From Baffinella frigidus (taxonomy: Eukaryota > Cryptophyceae > Cryptomonadales > Baffinellaceae), in assembly GCA_026770585.1 (NCBI GenBank), contig MU646434.1, forward strand, positions 532,225 through 547,107: 14,883 nt of DNA, in the 5' to 3' direction. The notes below the pieces were generated by a model, which searched no databases, had not been told where the DNA came from, and worked only from the letters and a program-made list of their open reading frames with translations. The position numbers were made by a program, and so were the translations under genes. This document shows positions 6,206 through 14,223 of the stretch, piece after piece (the stretch's first letter is position 1; each line of letters starts with the position of its first letter).

Positions 6206-6580
6206 TTTCATCTCGGAAAACGAGTCGGCACCAAAATGTCAACTTTTGAGGACCTCTCCGGCCACACCAGGATGCTAACGGGGCAAGTTTAAAACCGAAC
6301 ATATAAGGTCTTTACTAGGATCCTGCACCAAAGCCAAACTTTGTACCAGGATAGGGTACAAGTAACCTCGCGACTGATAAATTTTGCATGTCACGAGGTT
6401 ATTTTACCCCATCCTGATACAAATGTCTACAAACTCACATTTTAAATAGGCTCCTCTGACTTCTCCAGCGGTCAAAAATTGACATTTTTGACTTGGTTTG
6501 TCCTTCAAAAATAAATTGACATTTCGAAGCTTCGTACGATCATATTTTGGCTTTGATTTGTGCAATCTCGTTTTCCGAGA
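6206..6580. mobile_element. Foldback element with nested hairpin
   Basis: Outer arms: CTCGGAAAACGAG at about 6212-6224 and its inverse CTCGTTTTCCGAG at 6567-6579. Nested inside, 6341-6373 pairs with 6390-6422 (TTGTACCAGGATAGGGTAC against GTATCAGGATGGGGTAAAA with matching flanks, around ACCTCG). A perfect short palindrome, GTCAAAAAT...ATTTTTGAC, lies at about 6471-6492. No ORF of note. Confidence 0.6.
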
Positions 6581-6599
6581 AGACATCTGGCTGTGTCGT

Positions 6600-7325
6600 T
6601 TTTTTTTAACAAAAAAGATGATATTTTAAGCGCATGCCGGGGTTCGAGAGATAGAGTTCCTGGACCGCGATGTGGAGGGGGTCCCCTTGGGTGCTTCCAG
6701 CAGTGGCATTAGCACGCTCGACATTCTCCTTGCGGTCCACCACGGGAACTGCTGCGGAGGTGTCCCGCCGAGAGACCATTCGTTTCCCTGCCACTGACGA
6801 GAGTTGGCATCAGTCCCATCTCTGAGTGGAACCCATTGCCACAACCTGCTTCCCAGGCGACACGCCTTCACTGACTGATGCAAATACGTGACCACCCTCC
6901 GCACCGAAGCTGCCACGTGGCAGCTCGATCGCCAGGACCCCTGTGCGTCGCCCTTCTCTTCTCCACCCCTGACCTCTCCACCACCCGCACCTGCCCACAC
7001 GCCGTGGCACTCATACTCCACCATGCTCTCTTCCACAACTCCAGGGACTGTCTCCCGCAAATTCTCCCTGCGGTCCTTGCCTTCCTCCCTCTATCATGGG
7101 TAGAAATCAGAGACATCTCCCCCTGCATCCATTGCCCACTCACCTCGGTCCGCGCCAACCTCCTGGCTTGCGATTCTGTTCCATACCTCATCCTATAGTT
7201 ACGCCGAGGCATGCGATTCTGCCCCATGCTTCATCCTACATGGCGACACCTAGGATGCAGCCTCGCGAGTCACCCTCCTACACAGGACCCCGATCCTTCC
7301 GGTCCTCTGCGTTCTTTTAACTCCC
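6600..7325. other. G+C-rich stretch with overlapping ORFs, no recognised gene
   Basis: Overlapping minus ORFs (119, 144 and 66 residues) and plus ORFs (106 and 74 residues) cover this segment in several frames. None shows a domain I recognise, and no frame stands out. A weak direct repeat (TGCGATTCTG...CATCCTA) occurs at 7161-7194 and 7212-7240. It may be decayed coding sequence. Confidence 0.3.
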
Positions 7326-7371
7326 ACCACGTACCATAACTTATCCTGCAAAAAAGCCCTGCTTCCTTCCA

Positions 7372-7505
7372 CCAACCCTCACGGGAGGACCAAATGAACG
7401 ATTTTACACATGCAGATTCACCCCAACAGACTCCCCAAATCCGGGGGTCTGTCGGAGTAAATCCAAAATCTAAAAACGATCATTTGGTCCTCCCGTGAGG
7501 GTTGG
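7372..7505. mobile_element. 134-bp foldback (MITE-like) element
   Basis: Arms of about 28 bp (CCAACCCTCACGGGAGGACC...) at 7372-7400 and 7477-7505. An inner stem (GATTCACCCCAACAGACTCC against its inverse near 7440-7466) lets most of the element fold into a hairpin. Confidence 0.8.
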
Positions 7506-7552
7506 CGGTTCCGGATCGCTTTCATGGTTCCATTGGAACATGGAGGTTCGTT

Positions 7553-7580
7553 CTAAGGTTTAGGGTTTAGGGTTTAGGGC
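7553..7580 (+). repeat. Short TTTAGGG island
   Basis: About three to four units of TTTAGGG, isolated between two foldback elements. Confidence 0.85.
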
Positions 7581-7655
7581 TTGAGGACCTGACCTATTTC
7601 GACTAGGCCAGTCCGCCGAAAGGAGAGTTCTTATCCGCACTGGATAACGACTATG

Positions 7656-7803
7656 TTCATCTCGAAAGATAACTGAATCAGTTCCATCAGTACCCGTTTC
7701 TCATTTAATTAGGACGCCTCATTAATTTTACTATGCCCTAACTTTTTTCTCCTATTCGACCTCCTATTGAAAAGGAACTGGTTCAGTTATCTTTCGAGAT
7801 GAA
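7656..7803. mobile_element. 148-bp foldback element
   Basis: 30-bp arms, 7656-7685 and 7774-7803, inverse of each other with one mismatch (TTCATCTCGAAAGATAACTG...). The 88-bp loop is A/T-rich. No ORF. Confidence 0.8.
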
Positions 7804-7944
7804 TATTTAGGAGAGGTTGGGTGGCTAAGTGGATACCTCCACTTTACCACCGGCTCTGATTTATGCATCCATTCCACTCAGCGGACTTTAAAGGGATTTC
7901 GAATAACCCATAAGCTACAAGACATAGTAATACCACAAGTCTTC

Positions 7945-8093
7945 ACGCGTGGGTACCTTGCCAGCCCTGAGAAGGAGCTCACGCGTGAGCCCCTTCCGGA
8001 CGTGACTCCACTTTACTACACTGATATTTCCTTTAAAATCTTTTTAGAGGGTTCAAGGTGCCTACGCGTGAGCACCTTAAGGTGCCCACGCGT
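7945..8093. promoter_or_regulatory. Cluster of four ACGCGT sites
   Basis: ACGCGT occurs at 7945-7950, 7981-7986, 8064-8069 and 8088-8093, usually within CACGCGTGA. In yeasts this hexamer is the MluI cell-cycle box. The function here is not known; the sites may simply belong to the surrounding repeat element. Confidence 0.35.
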
Positions 8094-8112
8094 GAATACT
8101 TTTTGCATGAAT

Positions 8113-8302
8113 AGGTCCATACGGTAGGCAAGAGCGTAGAGACGAAGGTGGGTTCCTACGGATTACGGTTAAGGTAACGGAGAGACCCGCTGTGCCACCC
8201 AGCGGGCTACCAAGGGATTTTCGGCCCGATTCTGCCCGACTTTCCGTTACCTTACCCGCAGGAACCCCCTTAGGTCCCACGGTATTGCCTACCGTAGGGC
8301 CT
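8113..8302. mobile_element. 190-bp foldback element
   Basis: Outer arms 8113-8131 and 8284-8302 (AGGTCCATACGGTAGGCAA and its inverse), then further paired blocks (GGGTTCCTACGG with CAGGAACCCCC; GGTAACGGAGAG with CTTTCCGTTACC). A small GC hairpin (CCCGCTG...CAGCGGG) lies near 8187-8206. Confidence 0.7.
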
Positions 8303-8311
8303 ATCTTATCC

Positions 8312-8441
8312 GGGGATACCTATTTTTCTTTCATTTGATGGCAAAGAAAATTACTACACAATTCGTTCCTGCTACTAATATCAAATCGTTCGTGTAGTCA
8401 TTTTCATTGAAATCAGATGAAAGAAAAGTAGGTTTCCCAGG
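8312..8441. mobile_element. 130-bp A/T-rich foldback element
   Basis: 29-bp arms 8312-8340 and 8413-8441 (GGGGATACCTATTTTTCTTT... and inverse, several mismatches), plus an inner pair around ACTACACAATTCGT / CGTTCGTGTAGT. Confidence 0.7.
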
Positions 8442-8527
8442 ATGATATTGATTATTCACGAGTGGGTTACTCGCGAAATCCCTTTGTAGTCAGGTGTGTG
8501 ATTAGAAAGGATTCGCCGTGTTGCCCA

Positions 8528-8866
8528 ACCAGTGTCAAACCAGAACTAAGCAACGGCTCACATTCCTGCAAGACGAGCCAATCCGGTAGAGCGTTTGCGG
8601 AACATGTTGTGTTATTCGCCACCCTCTGTGGGGCTGTGCTGTCCTCTCTCTCTCTCTCTCTCTCTCTCCCTCCCTCTCCCCTCTCTCCTCTCTCCCCTCT
8701 CTCCCCTCTCTCTCCTCTCTCTCCCCTCTCTCTCCATCCCTCTCTCTCTCCCCCTCCCCTCCCCCAGCCTGCCGGCGGGGCCCGTCGTGGCAGACCAGTG
8801 TCAAACCAGAACTAAGCAACGGCTCACATTCCCGCAAGACGAGCCAATCCGGTAGAGCGTTTGCGG
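8528..8866 (+). repeat. 73-bp direct repeats flanking a CT-rich microsatellite
   Basis: 8528-8600 and 8794-8866 match at 72 of 73 positions. The repeat ends CCAATCCGGTAGAGCGTTTG, which resembles the D-arm (A box) of a tRNA. No B box follows at a plausible spacing, so a tRNA-derived origin is only a possibility. Confidence 0.85.
8640..8766 (+). repeat. (CT)n/(CCCCTCT)n polypyrimidine microsatellite
   Basis: About 125 bp of almost pure pyrimidine on plus: a clean CT run at 8643-8668, then CCCTCTCTCC-type units. ORFs across it are low-complexity Leu/Ser/Pro or Arg/Glu. Confidence 0.95.
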
Positions 8867-8872
8867 TCCGCT

Positions 8873-9748
8873 GTCGAGCCAACTCGGCACATATAAGACA
8901 GTCAGGACCGGGACTCCAGTCCTGGCTTTTCATTTTAAAAGTCCATTTCCTTCAGGATTCAGGTCAACGTTTTTAAAATTGTGTCCCGTCCTCGCTCGGT
9001 AGCGGATTGGTGTCCGTTTTTGAGATCGGGTTGGCATGTTTTCGAGTTTTCATTTGTACCAGAAGTGTCCATTTAAAATATTTTACGACCTTTTGCAATA
9101 TCATAAAACTCTCGAAAACATGAAAACCCGGTCTCGAAAACGGACAACAATTACTGCAAACGCCCAGGACTTGGCCTAAGCGAATTTCTTAAAATCAGCC
9201 CGCCACCGAGCTGCCACCAGCGCTCAGATTGGGATCAAATCGCCTTTTTCAGCCCCCTCAATTTGTACTGGAGTTCACCGGATTCCGGCGACCTGTGGTG
9301 CGAATCAAGTGACGCGAAAAAGGCGAATTGATCTCGCTCTGAGGGCTGGTTGTGATCTCGGCCATGTAGGACCTTGAGGATTTATCGATTCCCCAGATCT
9401 AGCTCTGTCCCACTTCGATTTCGCCTCGCCATCAATTCCAACCCCCCCCCCCGAAATTTCTCAGGTGAAGTTTGACCCCCCCTCAGGTGAAGTTTGACCC
9501 CCATGAAATTCTCAGGTGAAGTTTGACCTCCATGAAATTCTCAGGTGAAGTTTGACCCCCATGAAATTCTCAGGTGAAGTTTGAACCCCCCCCCATGAAA
9601 TTCTCAACACTCACCTCTGCTGTCGAGCGAGGAGGGGACACTTTTAACGAGGTTTGAAGCTTTTCACCTGAATTGACTTTCAAGACTTTACAGCCAGGTC
9701 CGGAATCCGGTCTTGGACTTTTAAAATGTGCCGAGGTCACTCGAGACC
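8873..9748. mobile_element. Foldback element of about 876 bp with nested foldbacks
   Basis: Outer arms pair in blocks: GTCGAG..ACTCGGCAC (8873-8890) with 9728-9744; CATTTTAAAAGTCC (8931-8944) with 9715-9728; the ATTCAGGT...TGTCCC.TCCTCGCTCG segment (8954-8998) with 9622-9673. Nested inside are 9011-9053/9102-9146 and 9216-9250/9316-9350 (ACCAGCGCTCAGA... and inverse). No transposase ORF. Confidence 0.6.
9460..9605 (+). repeat. CTCAGGTGAAGTTTGACCCC tandem repeat
   Basis: Five copies of CTCAGGTGAAGTTTGA followed by variable C runs and CATGAAATT (unit about 29 bp; the first interval is shorter). Every unit contains CAGGTGAAG, a good match to a splice donor. It lies inside the large foldback element. 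Confidence 0.92.
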
Positions 9749-9871
9749 GGATAGGAGTGGGGGGTTACAAGTGAATACATCTTTTAATAATGTCTGGATT
9801 AGTAGTGGTATTGAGTCCCCGGTGCGGGCGGTTGACTGAAACCATTGCCTTGAGGTCCTTGAGGTTTTGAT

Positions 9872-9980
9872 TTATGAGCGAGGCACCCCTGTAGGGCCAC
9901 CGTAGGGCCCTAGGCATAGACCTACTGTAGGGTCCTAGGGGGTGGCGGTTTCTTATGAGCGAGGCACCCCTGTAGGGCCA
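9872..9980. mobile_element. Rearranged copy of the TATGAGCGAGG palindromic element
   Basis: The arm (TTATGAGCGAGGCACCCCTG then TAGGGCCA) occurs at 9872-9899 and 9953-9980 in the same orientation rather than inverted. The middle (GTAGGGCCCTAGGCATAG...) is the family core. Outside both arms lies GGTCCTTGAGGTTTTGATT (9855-9873, 9991-10009), so a larger direct duplication is likely. Confidence 0.65.
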
Positions 9981-10043
9981 GTGTGTAGCAGGTCCTTGAG
10001 GTTTTGATTGTTTGGTTGATTTCGCCAAACATAGCCGAACAGC

Positions 10044-10103
10044 ACGCCGTTGCGTAGAAAAGATCTGCAGAAAACGCATTGTTTGCTTCCGGATCGCATT
10101 CCG
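10044..10103 (+). repeat. Dispersed repeat, copy 1
   Basis: ACGCCGTTGCGTAGAAAAGA...GATCTGCAG...GCTTCCGGATCGC matches 13646-13702 along its length with scattered mismatches. Both copies are on the plus strand. Confidence 0.7.
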
Positions 10104-10220
10104 GCAAACCCTTTGCCGGCAAAGAAGTCGCTCATCAACTCGCCAGTATCATCTCGGAGGTACCCCCGTATTCCAGATGTTCGGCCTTCACTGTGATCAC
10201 TTCACTCCATCTCACCTCGG

Positions 10221-10383
10221 AAGATACCAGAATCTGTCTTCATTTATGCTATGTTATGCCTTGGTTTTATAACTAAAATAGCATTTATGCTATGTTATGC
10301 CTTGGTTTCATAACTAAAATAGCACAACCGCCCTTACCTTAAGCCTTGGAAGCCCGAGATAGCAGGAGAGATTCTGGCATCTT
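10221..10383. repeat. Inverted repeat enclosing a 41-bp tandem duplication
   Basis: AAGATACCAGAATCT (10221-10235) is the inverse of 10369-10383 with one mismatch. Between them CATTTATGCTATGTTATGCC... is repeated in tandem (10241-10281 and 10282-10322), with one difference in 41. Confidence 0.8.
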
Positions 10384-10456
10384 CAGAACTTGATTGTCAA
10401 ATATTTTTTAAAAAAATCCTCTGCTGGTGGGACCACTCCGCACGGTCAGAGAATCT

Positions 10457-10775
10457 CTCAACCCTAAACCCTAAACCCTAAGCCCTAAACCCTGAACCCT
10501 AAACCCTAAACCCTAAACCCTAAACCTCAGACCCTACACCCTACACCCTGTACCCTACACCCTACACCCTACACCCTACACCCTACACCCTACACCCTAC
10601 ACCCTACACCCTACACTCTTCACCGTAAACCCTAGGCCCTGAAACCTGAAACCTGACCCCTGAACTCTGGACCCTGAACACTGAATCCTGAACCCTAAAC
10701 CCTAAACGCTGAACCCTAAACCCCAACCCCTATGAACAAACCCCTAAAACCCCAACCCCCCAACCCTAAACCCCT
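10457..10775 (-). repeat. CCCTAAA telomere-like block with CCCTACA subarray
   Basis: C-rich on plus, opposite to the 568-2246 arrays. CCCTAAA units to about 10526, then about 12 near-perfect CCCTACA units (10532-10616), then degenerate CCCTGAA/CCCCAAC forms. Confidence 0.93.
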
Positions 10776-11031
10776 CCTCATCGACCCCAACAGATTTCAG
10801 CTCCCCTCTTCTCTCCGGAAGTCAACTCGTCCACTTTCGGAATCTCAAGGACGGTCCCTCCCCCCCAGGCCTTCAGGATTGATTCGATCCCGCCATAGCT
10901 GGACACCTCGCCCTTTCGTAGCGAGGTCCGCGGCAAACCTTGCCAGTTTCTTGGTTTATAAAACTCATTGGTAGTCTTCGCTGGTGCTGAAAAACTGATT
11001 GCAAGCCTTCGCTGGTACTCGTCAGCCACAC

Positions 11032-11152
11032 TACAGGGGTACCTCGCTCATAGGAAACTGCCCCCCCCATAGGACCACCATAAGGCCCTAGGCCTAGGCC
11101 TACTGTAGGGTCCTAGGGGGGCGCGGTTTCTTATGAGCGAGGTACCCCTGTA
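11032..11152. mobile_element. 121-bp palindromic MITE, copy B
   Basis: Starts TACAGGGGTACCTCGCTCAT and ends with its inverse TTATGAGCGAGGTACCCCTG then TA. Almost the whole element is palindromic around GGCCTAGGCCTA. The terminal TA on each side fits the TA target duplication of Tc1/mariner-type elements. Confidence 0.85.
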
Positions 11153-11494
11153 CACTCACAGAAGACCACGCTTTTCGTGTAGTTACGTCCTTTTCAAACC
11201 TGGAATTGGAGCCAATTGGTCTCGGTTTCAAGGAGGCATCCTCTCGCTCTGCCCTCGGGACCGTGGAACAGCCCCGCCGGCAGGCTCGTGAACGCCCGCG
11301 TGACCGGTCACGCGGACGCCGAAGCCAACTGTCCGAGGTGACTGCCTTGCGTTGTACAGCCCGCGATCGGCGCTGGTCATGACGGGCCCGTCTCTTCTGG
11401 GTACCCCTGCAACAGAGCGTGATGAAGATTCCCTTGAGCCGGTTTCTGCCGCGATCTTTCTGCACCATGGAGTCCGGATGTGATCCGAAAGAAC
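11153..11494. other. Stretch with no recognised gene
   Basis: A 138-residue minus ORF (11100-11516) covers it, but its C-terminus is translated MITE and the rest is Arg-rich with no motif I recognise. Treated as non-coding. Confidence 0.35.
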
Positions 11495-11556
11495 GCATGG
11501 CCTTTCTGCAGGACAAGTTCCGATGTCAGCCTATGTTGGGAGCTCGAAGAACCTCA
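11495..11556 (+). repeat. Dispersed 62-bp repeat, copy 1
   Basis: GCATGGCCTTTCTGCAGGAC...CCTATGTTGGGAGCTCGAAG recurs at 14224-14285 (plus) and 14606-14667 (minus) with a few mismatches. Confidence 0.85.
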
Positions 11557-11574
11557 AGGACCTAAAGGAGGAGC

Positions 11575-11922
11575 GAGGCTCATCACCTGTCCGACCTGAA
11601 GGAACTTCTGGCAGCCAGGAAAGCCAGGAACTTCTGGAGGAGAGAGGTTCATCACCTGTCCGACCTAAAGGAACTTCTGGCAGCCTTCGGCGGGTGCTTC
11701 CACGCCAGAGTCCTGGAACGTGTGTGAGATGTAGATACATGTACAGCTGTACGCGGGATGGCTGGCAGATTGGTCCGCGTGGGGTCGGTGTAAGTTGGTG
11801 AGGTGTAGGTTGTAGGCCATATGCTTTCTTTCGGTAAATAAAGGCCTACAACCTAAAGGAACTTCTGGCAGCCGGGATGGTGGCAGACCTCTGGCGTGGG
11901 TGCTTCCACGCCAGAGTCCTGG
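11575..11922 (+). repeat. Local direct repeats (TCATCACCTGTCCGACCT unit)
   Basis: GAGG(C/T)TCATCACCTGTCCGACCT then (G/A)AAGGAACTTCTGGCAGCC at 11575-11616 and 11644-11685, with the second half again at about 11852-11873. GGGTGCTTCCACGCCAGAGT then CCTGGA recurs at about 11692-11717 and 11897-11922. The ORFs spanning it owe their length to the repeat. Confidence 0.8.
11808..11853. other. Perfect 11-bp hairpin
   Basis: GGTTGTAGGCC (11808-11818) and GGCCTACAACC (11843-11853) enclose 24 nt ending GGTAAATAAA. The AATAAA inside the loop could be a polyadenylation-type signal on plus. No gene is assigned upstream, so the role is unknown. Confidence 0.5.
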
Positions 11923-12050
11923 AAGGGGTCGCCAAAAGTCAATGTTCCCCCAGTGCAGTGGTTTTCAAAAGTCATCAGCGCTCATACGCACGCCCGGAAA
12001 GAGCTGCACCCCCGGGAGCAATCTGGCGTGGTTGGTGCTGCTTGGTGCTG

Positions 12051-12228
12051 TGTATCCTCGGTCGGATAGCGAGGGGGCAAACCAAGCTGGTAATTTCTGG
12101 CTAGACTGCACAAAACTGTGGTCTAGCCCAGTACAAACTGGACGCGACGGGTATCTATCCGGTCCAATTCGCGTGATTGGTGCCCGACCCGTTTGTCCCC
12201 TTGCTCTCCGACCAAGGGTGCTTTGTAT
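12051..12228. mobile_element. 178-bp foldback element
   Basis: TGTATCCTCGGTCGGATAGC...GGGGGCAAAC (12051-12082) pairs with 12191-12228 (GTTTGTCCCCTTGCTCTCCG...). Inside is a second hairpin, CTGGCTAGAC (12097-12106) with GTCTAGCCCAG (12121-12131). Confidence 0.7.
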
Positions 12229-12337
12229 AACACACCAGTCGCCTCTCACTTCTGCCTCACTGCAGCAGAGAAAGGGATGATCTGCGCCTAGGCTCTGGCC
12301 CGACCCTGTTCGCAAAACACCAATCCCTAATCACTTA

Positions 12338-12480
12338 ACCTTAAACCCTACACCCTACACCCTACACCCTAAACCCTAAACGCTAAACCCTACCTCAAAC
12401 CCCTAAACTCTAAACCTCAAACCCTGCACCCTGCACCCTGAACCCTAAACCCTAAACCCTAAACCCTAAACCCTAAACCC
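12338..12480 (-). repeat. CCCTAAA/CCCTACA telomere-like block
   Basis: CCCTACA units first, then mixed units, then five clean CCCTAAA units up to the start of the Cys/His open frame. C-rich on plus. Confidence 0.93.
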
Positions 12481-13202
12481 TTCGCTACAAAGACGGAACC
12501 CCCCGCTTCGTCTGCGTCCCCTTCAAGGAATATCTGTACGCCACCCGTCCCCATCCCCAGAATGAACTAATCTCGCCCTCTCCCACTCCCCTCAGCTCAC
12601 CCGCACCCCCCCCCCCCCCAATAACAGAGTTGGCTCCTCAGTCCAACACCCCGTCCGCCTCCACACACCGCAACCTTACACCTCACCAACCGGCGAAGCG
12701 CACTCGGCTCTCGGAGCACGACAACCCAATGCCAACCCCCCCTGCCCTCCTACTTTCAAAACGCCCAGCCCCCCCACATGCAGGCCCATTCTGCCCCCGT
12801 TGCTTCGTAATTGGATGTCACTGGGTTGAGACCTGCCCCGAAACAAAACAACAGATCCAACCAGATGACTTTCGAAGACTCCTCCAAATCGCTCGACGGG
12901 CCACAAAATCAAAAACGTCCCACCCGCACAAGAGACAACGCAATGAGAAGAAAAACGCAAACACCCTTGCGGTACCAATGGAGATTGGCCCCTTGCCGTC
13001 GATCTCTTCGGTGACTGCTCCCATAACTGAAGAGGTGGTGCCCATCATCCCCACTGCCCCGATTGCACCGGGTAGCAACTGCGAAATGGAAGATGGATGC
13101 CAACGCCCCGCTGCGGGAGCCTGCGATGATCGGGAATGCCAAATGCGTTTCTGTGAACAACACCGTGGCGCCCACATGTGCGAGAAACGGTTCCCAATCT
13201 GA
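12477..13202 (+). CDS. Proline-rich Cys/His-cluster protein (5' incomplete or spliced)
   Basis: The frame opens right after the CCCTAAA array and runs 241 codons to TGA 13200-13202. It reads LRYKDGTPRFVCVPFKEYLY, then a Ser/Pro-rich stretch with a C-homopolymer-coded proline run, then the cluster FCPRCFVIGCHWVETC (C-x2-C-x5-H-x4-C, near a CCHC zinc knuckle), a Lys/Arg-rich segment, and a final cluster C-x5-C-x7-C-x4-C-x4-C-x2-H-x3-H-x-C (ending FCEQHRGAHMC), similar to the tail of a B-box. The first in-frame ATG is at 12729, giving 157 residues; the open frame before it suggests an upstream exon joined by splicing. Nucleic-acid or protein binding through zinc is inferred. It could be a gag-like transposon protein or a host protein. 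AATAAA at 13369-13374 may be its poly(A) signal. Confidence 0.5.
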   Translation, partial: TLRYKDGTPRFVCVPFKEYLYATRPHPQNELISPSPTPLSSPAPPPPPITELAPQSNTPSASTHRNLTPHQPAKRTRLSEHDNPMPTPPALLLSKRPAPPHAGPFCPRCFVIGCHWVETCPETKQQIQPDDFRRLLQIARRATKSKTSHPHKRQRNEKKNANTLAVPMEIGPLPSISSVTAPITEEVVPIIPTAPIAPGSNCEMEDGCQRPAAGACDDRECQMRFCEQHRGAHMCEKRFPI

Positions 13203-13645
13203 GAGGAGGGAGAAATGCAATGAAGTCGGGCTGGCAGAAGATCAAGGCAATAGAATCTGGATAGAAAAAATCTGGTTGGGGTTTCAGGGGGGGGGAAGAG
13301 GCTTGTTGGGGAATTACGGGGACAAGGGGCCAGAAGCGAGGAGGCGACCTCCCCTTGAAAAAGGAAAGAATAAATTAATGTTAATCAGAACTGGGGATCT
13401 GGGGATCTAAATAATGACCCTCAGGGGGGTCCAAAAAAAATAATATATATATAATAATAAAAAATACAACCGCTGCCCAAAACCCTACATCAGGTGAGGC
13501 CAACAGCCGAAAATCATGAACCAAGGGAAAAAAGGGGGAAAAAGAGTTGAACCTTAAAGTTACGGGTTCTTGCACATGAGACATCCATGTAGCTCTGTCC
13601 TTTAGGTCCTTTAGATTTTAAATGCTCCCACCATATGCCAACGAC
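13203..13645. other. A/G-rich and AT-rich spacer
   Basis: Contains G runs, the AATAAA at 13369-13374 and an AT-only stretch near 13433-13466. No gene or RNA was seen. Confidence 0.4.
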
Positions 13646-13702
13646 ACGCCGTTCCGTAGAAGGGATCTGCAGGGAAAGCATTTTTGCTTTCGGATCGCGT
13701 TT
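13646..13702 (+). repeat. Dispersed repeat, copy 2
   Basis: Matches 10044-10103 (ACGCCGTTCCGTAGAAGG..., GATCTGCAG, GCTTTCGGATCGCG). Confidence 0.7.
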
Positions 13703-13973
13703 CGCTCTCCAGTGCAGAGGTTCGTAAAGAGGGGATACAGGGTGTAGTGAGTAAATCTGGTCGCATCATTACTAGTTTCAGATCAGAGGCTCCAGCACAA
13801 ATGAGATACCTTTAGTCGTCTAAATGTATTTTATAACGCGCCCAACTTTATTTAGACAGAGCTACAGTGTAGGCCTAGTGGCATAGAGAGTGAGGTGTCA
13901 GAGAGAGGGAGGTGGTGTGTGTGATAGAGAGAGGTAAGAGTGATTCATTGATGTGCCACGGATGACCACCCAT
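13703..13973. other. Spacer with GA/GT-rich stretch
   Basis: No gene was seen. A purine-rich GAGAGAGGGAGGTGGTGTGT stretch lies near 13900-13922. Confidence 0.4.
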
Positions 13974-14096
13974 TACAGGGGTACCTCGCTCATAAGAAAC
14001 CACCGCCCCCTAGGACCCTACAGTAGGCCTATGCCTAGGGCCCTATGGTGGTCCTAGGGGGGGGGCGGTTTCTTATGAGCGAGGTACACCCCTGTA
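13974..14096. mobile_element. 123-bp palindromic MITE, copy C
   Basis: TACAGGGGTACCTCGCTCAT ... TTATGAGCGAGGTACACCCC then TGTA. It has the same core as copy B, with the middle in the opposite orientation (CCTACAGTAGGCC first). The right arm has a small insertion (GTACACCCC instead of GTACCCC) and a 9-10 G run. Confidence 0.87.
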
Positions 14097-14223
14097 GGAC
14101 ATTCATTTTTTTTGATTCCCAACACAACTGATCACAGGGTGTTTTGTGTTTTCCTGTTTCATTTCCCAGCTTGTGGGTAGTGTGGGTAGGATGGGAACTC
14201 CGACTCCGACTCTGCGAAAGGAA

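Larger units (their letters stand above)
7890..8485. mobile_element. Composite foldback element (outer arms)
   Basis: AAAGGGATTTCGAATAACCCA at 7890-7910 is the imperfect inverse of 8463-8485 (2-nt indel). Between them lie an ACGCGT cluster and two smaller foldbacks, so these may be the ends of one element of about 600 bp with nested insertions. Confidence 0.45.

Noticed and set aside
6626-7227. Minus ORFs of 144 and 119 residues
   Set aside because: They overlap each other in different frames, show no recognisable domain, and have no splice or codon pattern favouring either.
7815-7910. tRNA-like boxes: TGGCTAAGTGG (A-box match) and GGGATTTCGAATAACCC (T-arm-like)
   Set aside because: The presumed acceptor strands do not pair, and the A-box region is better explained by a local hairpin (AAGTGGA/TCCACTT). 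The T-arm-like word is also one arm of an inverted repeat.
8462-8933. Leu/Ser/Pro ORF (plus) and Arg/Glu ORF (minus)
   Set aside because: Both are driven by the CT microsatellite.
11523-11801. 92-residue plus ORF with duplicated GSSPVRPxGTSGS
   Set aside because: The duplication is a DNA-level repeat shared with non-coding copies nearby; no motif is recognised and the third copy is out of frame.
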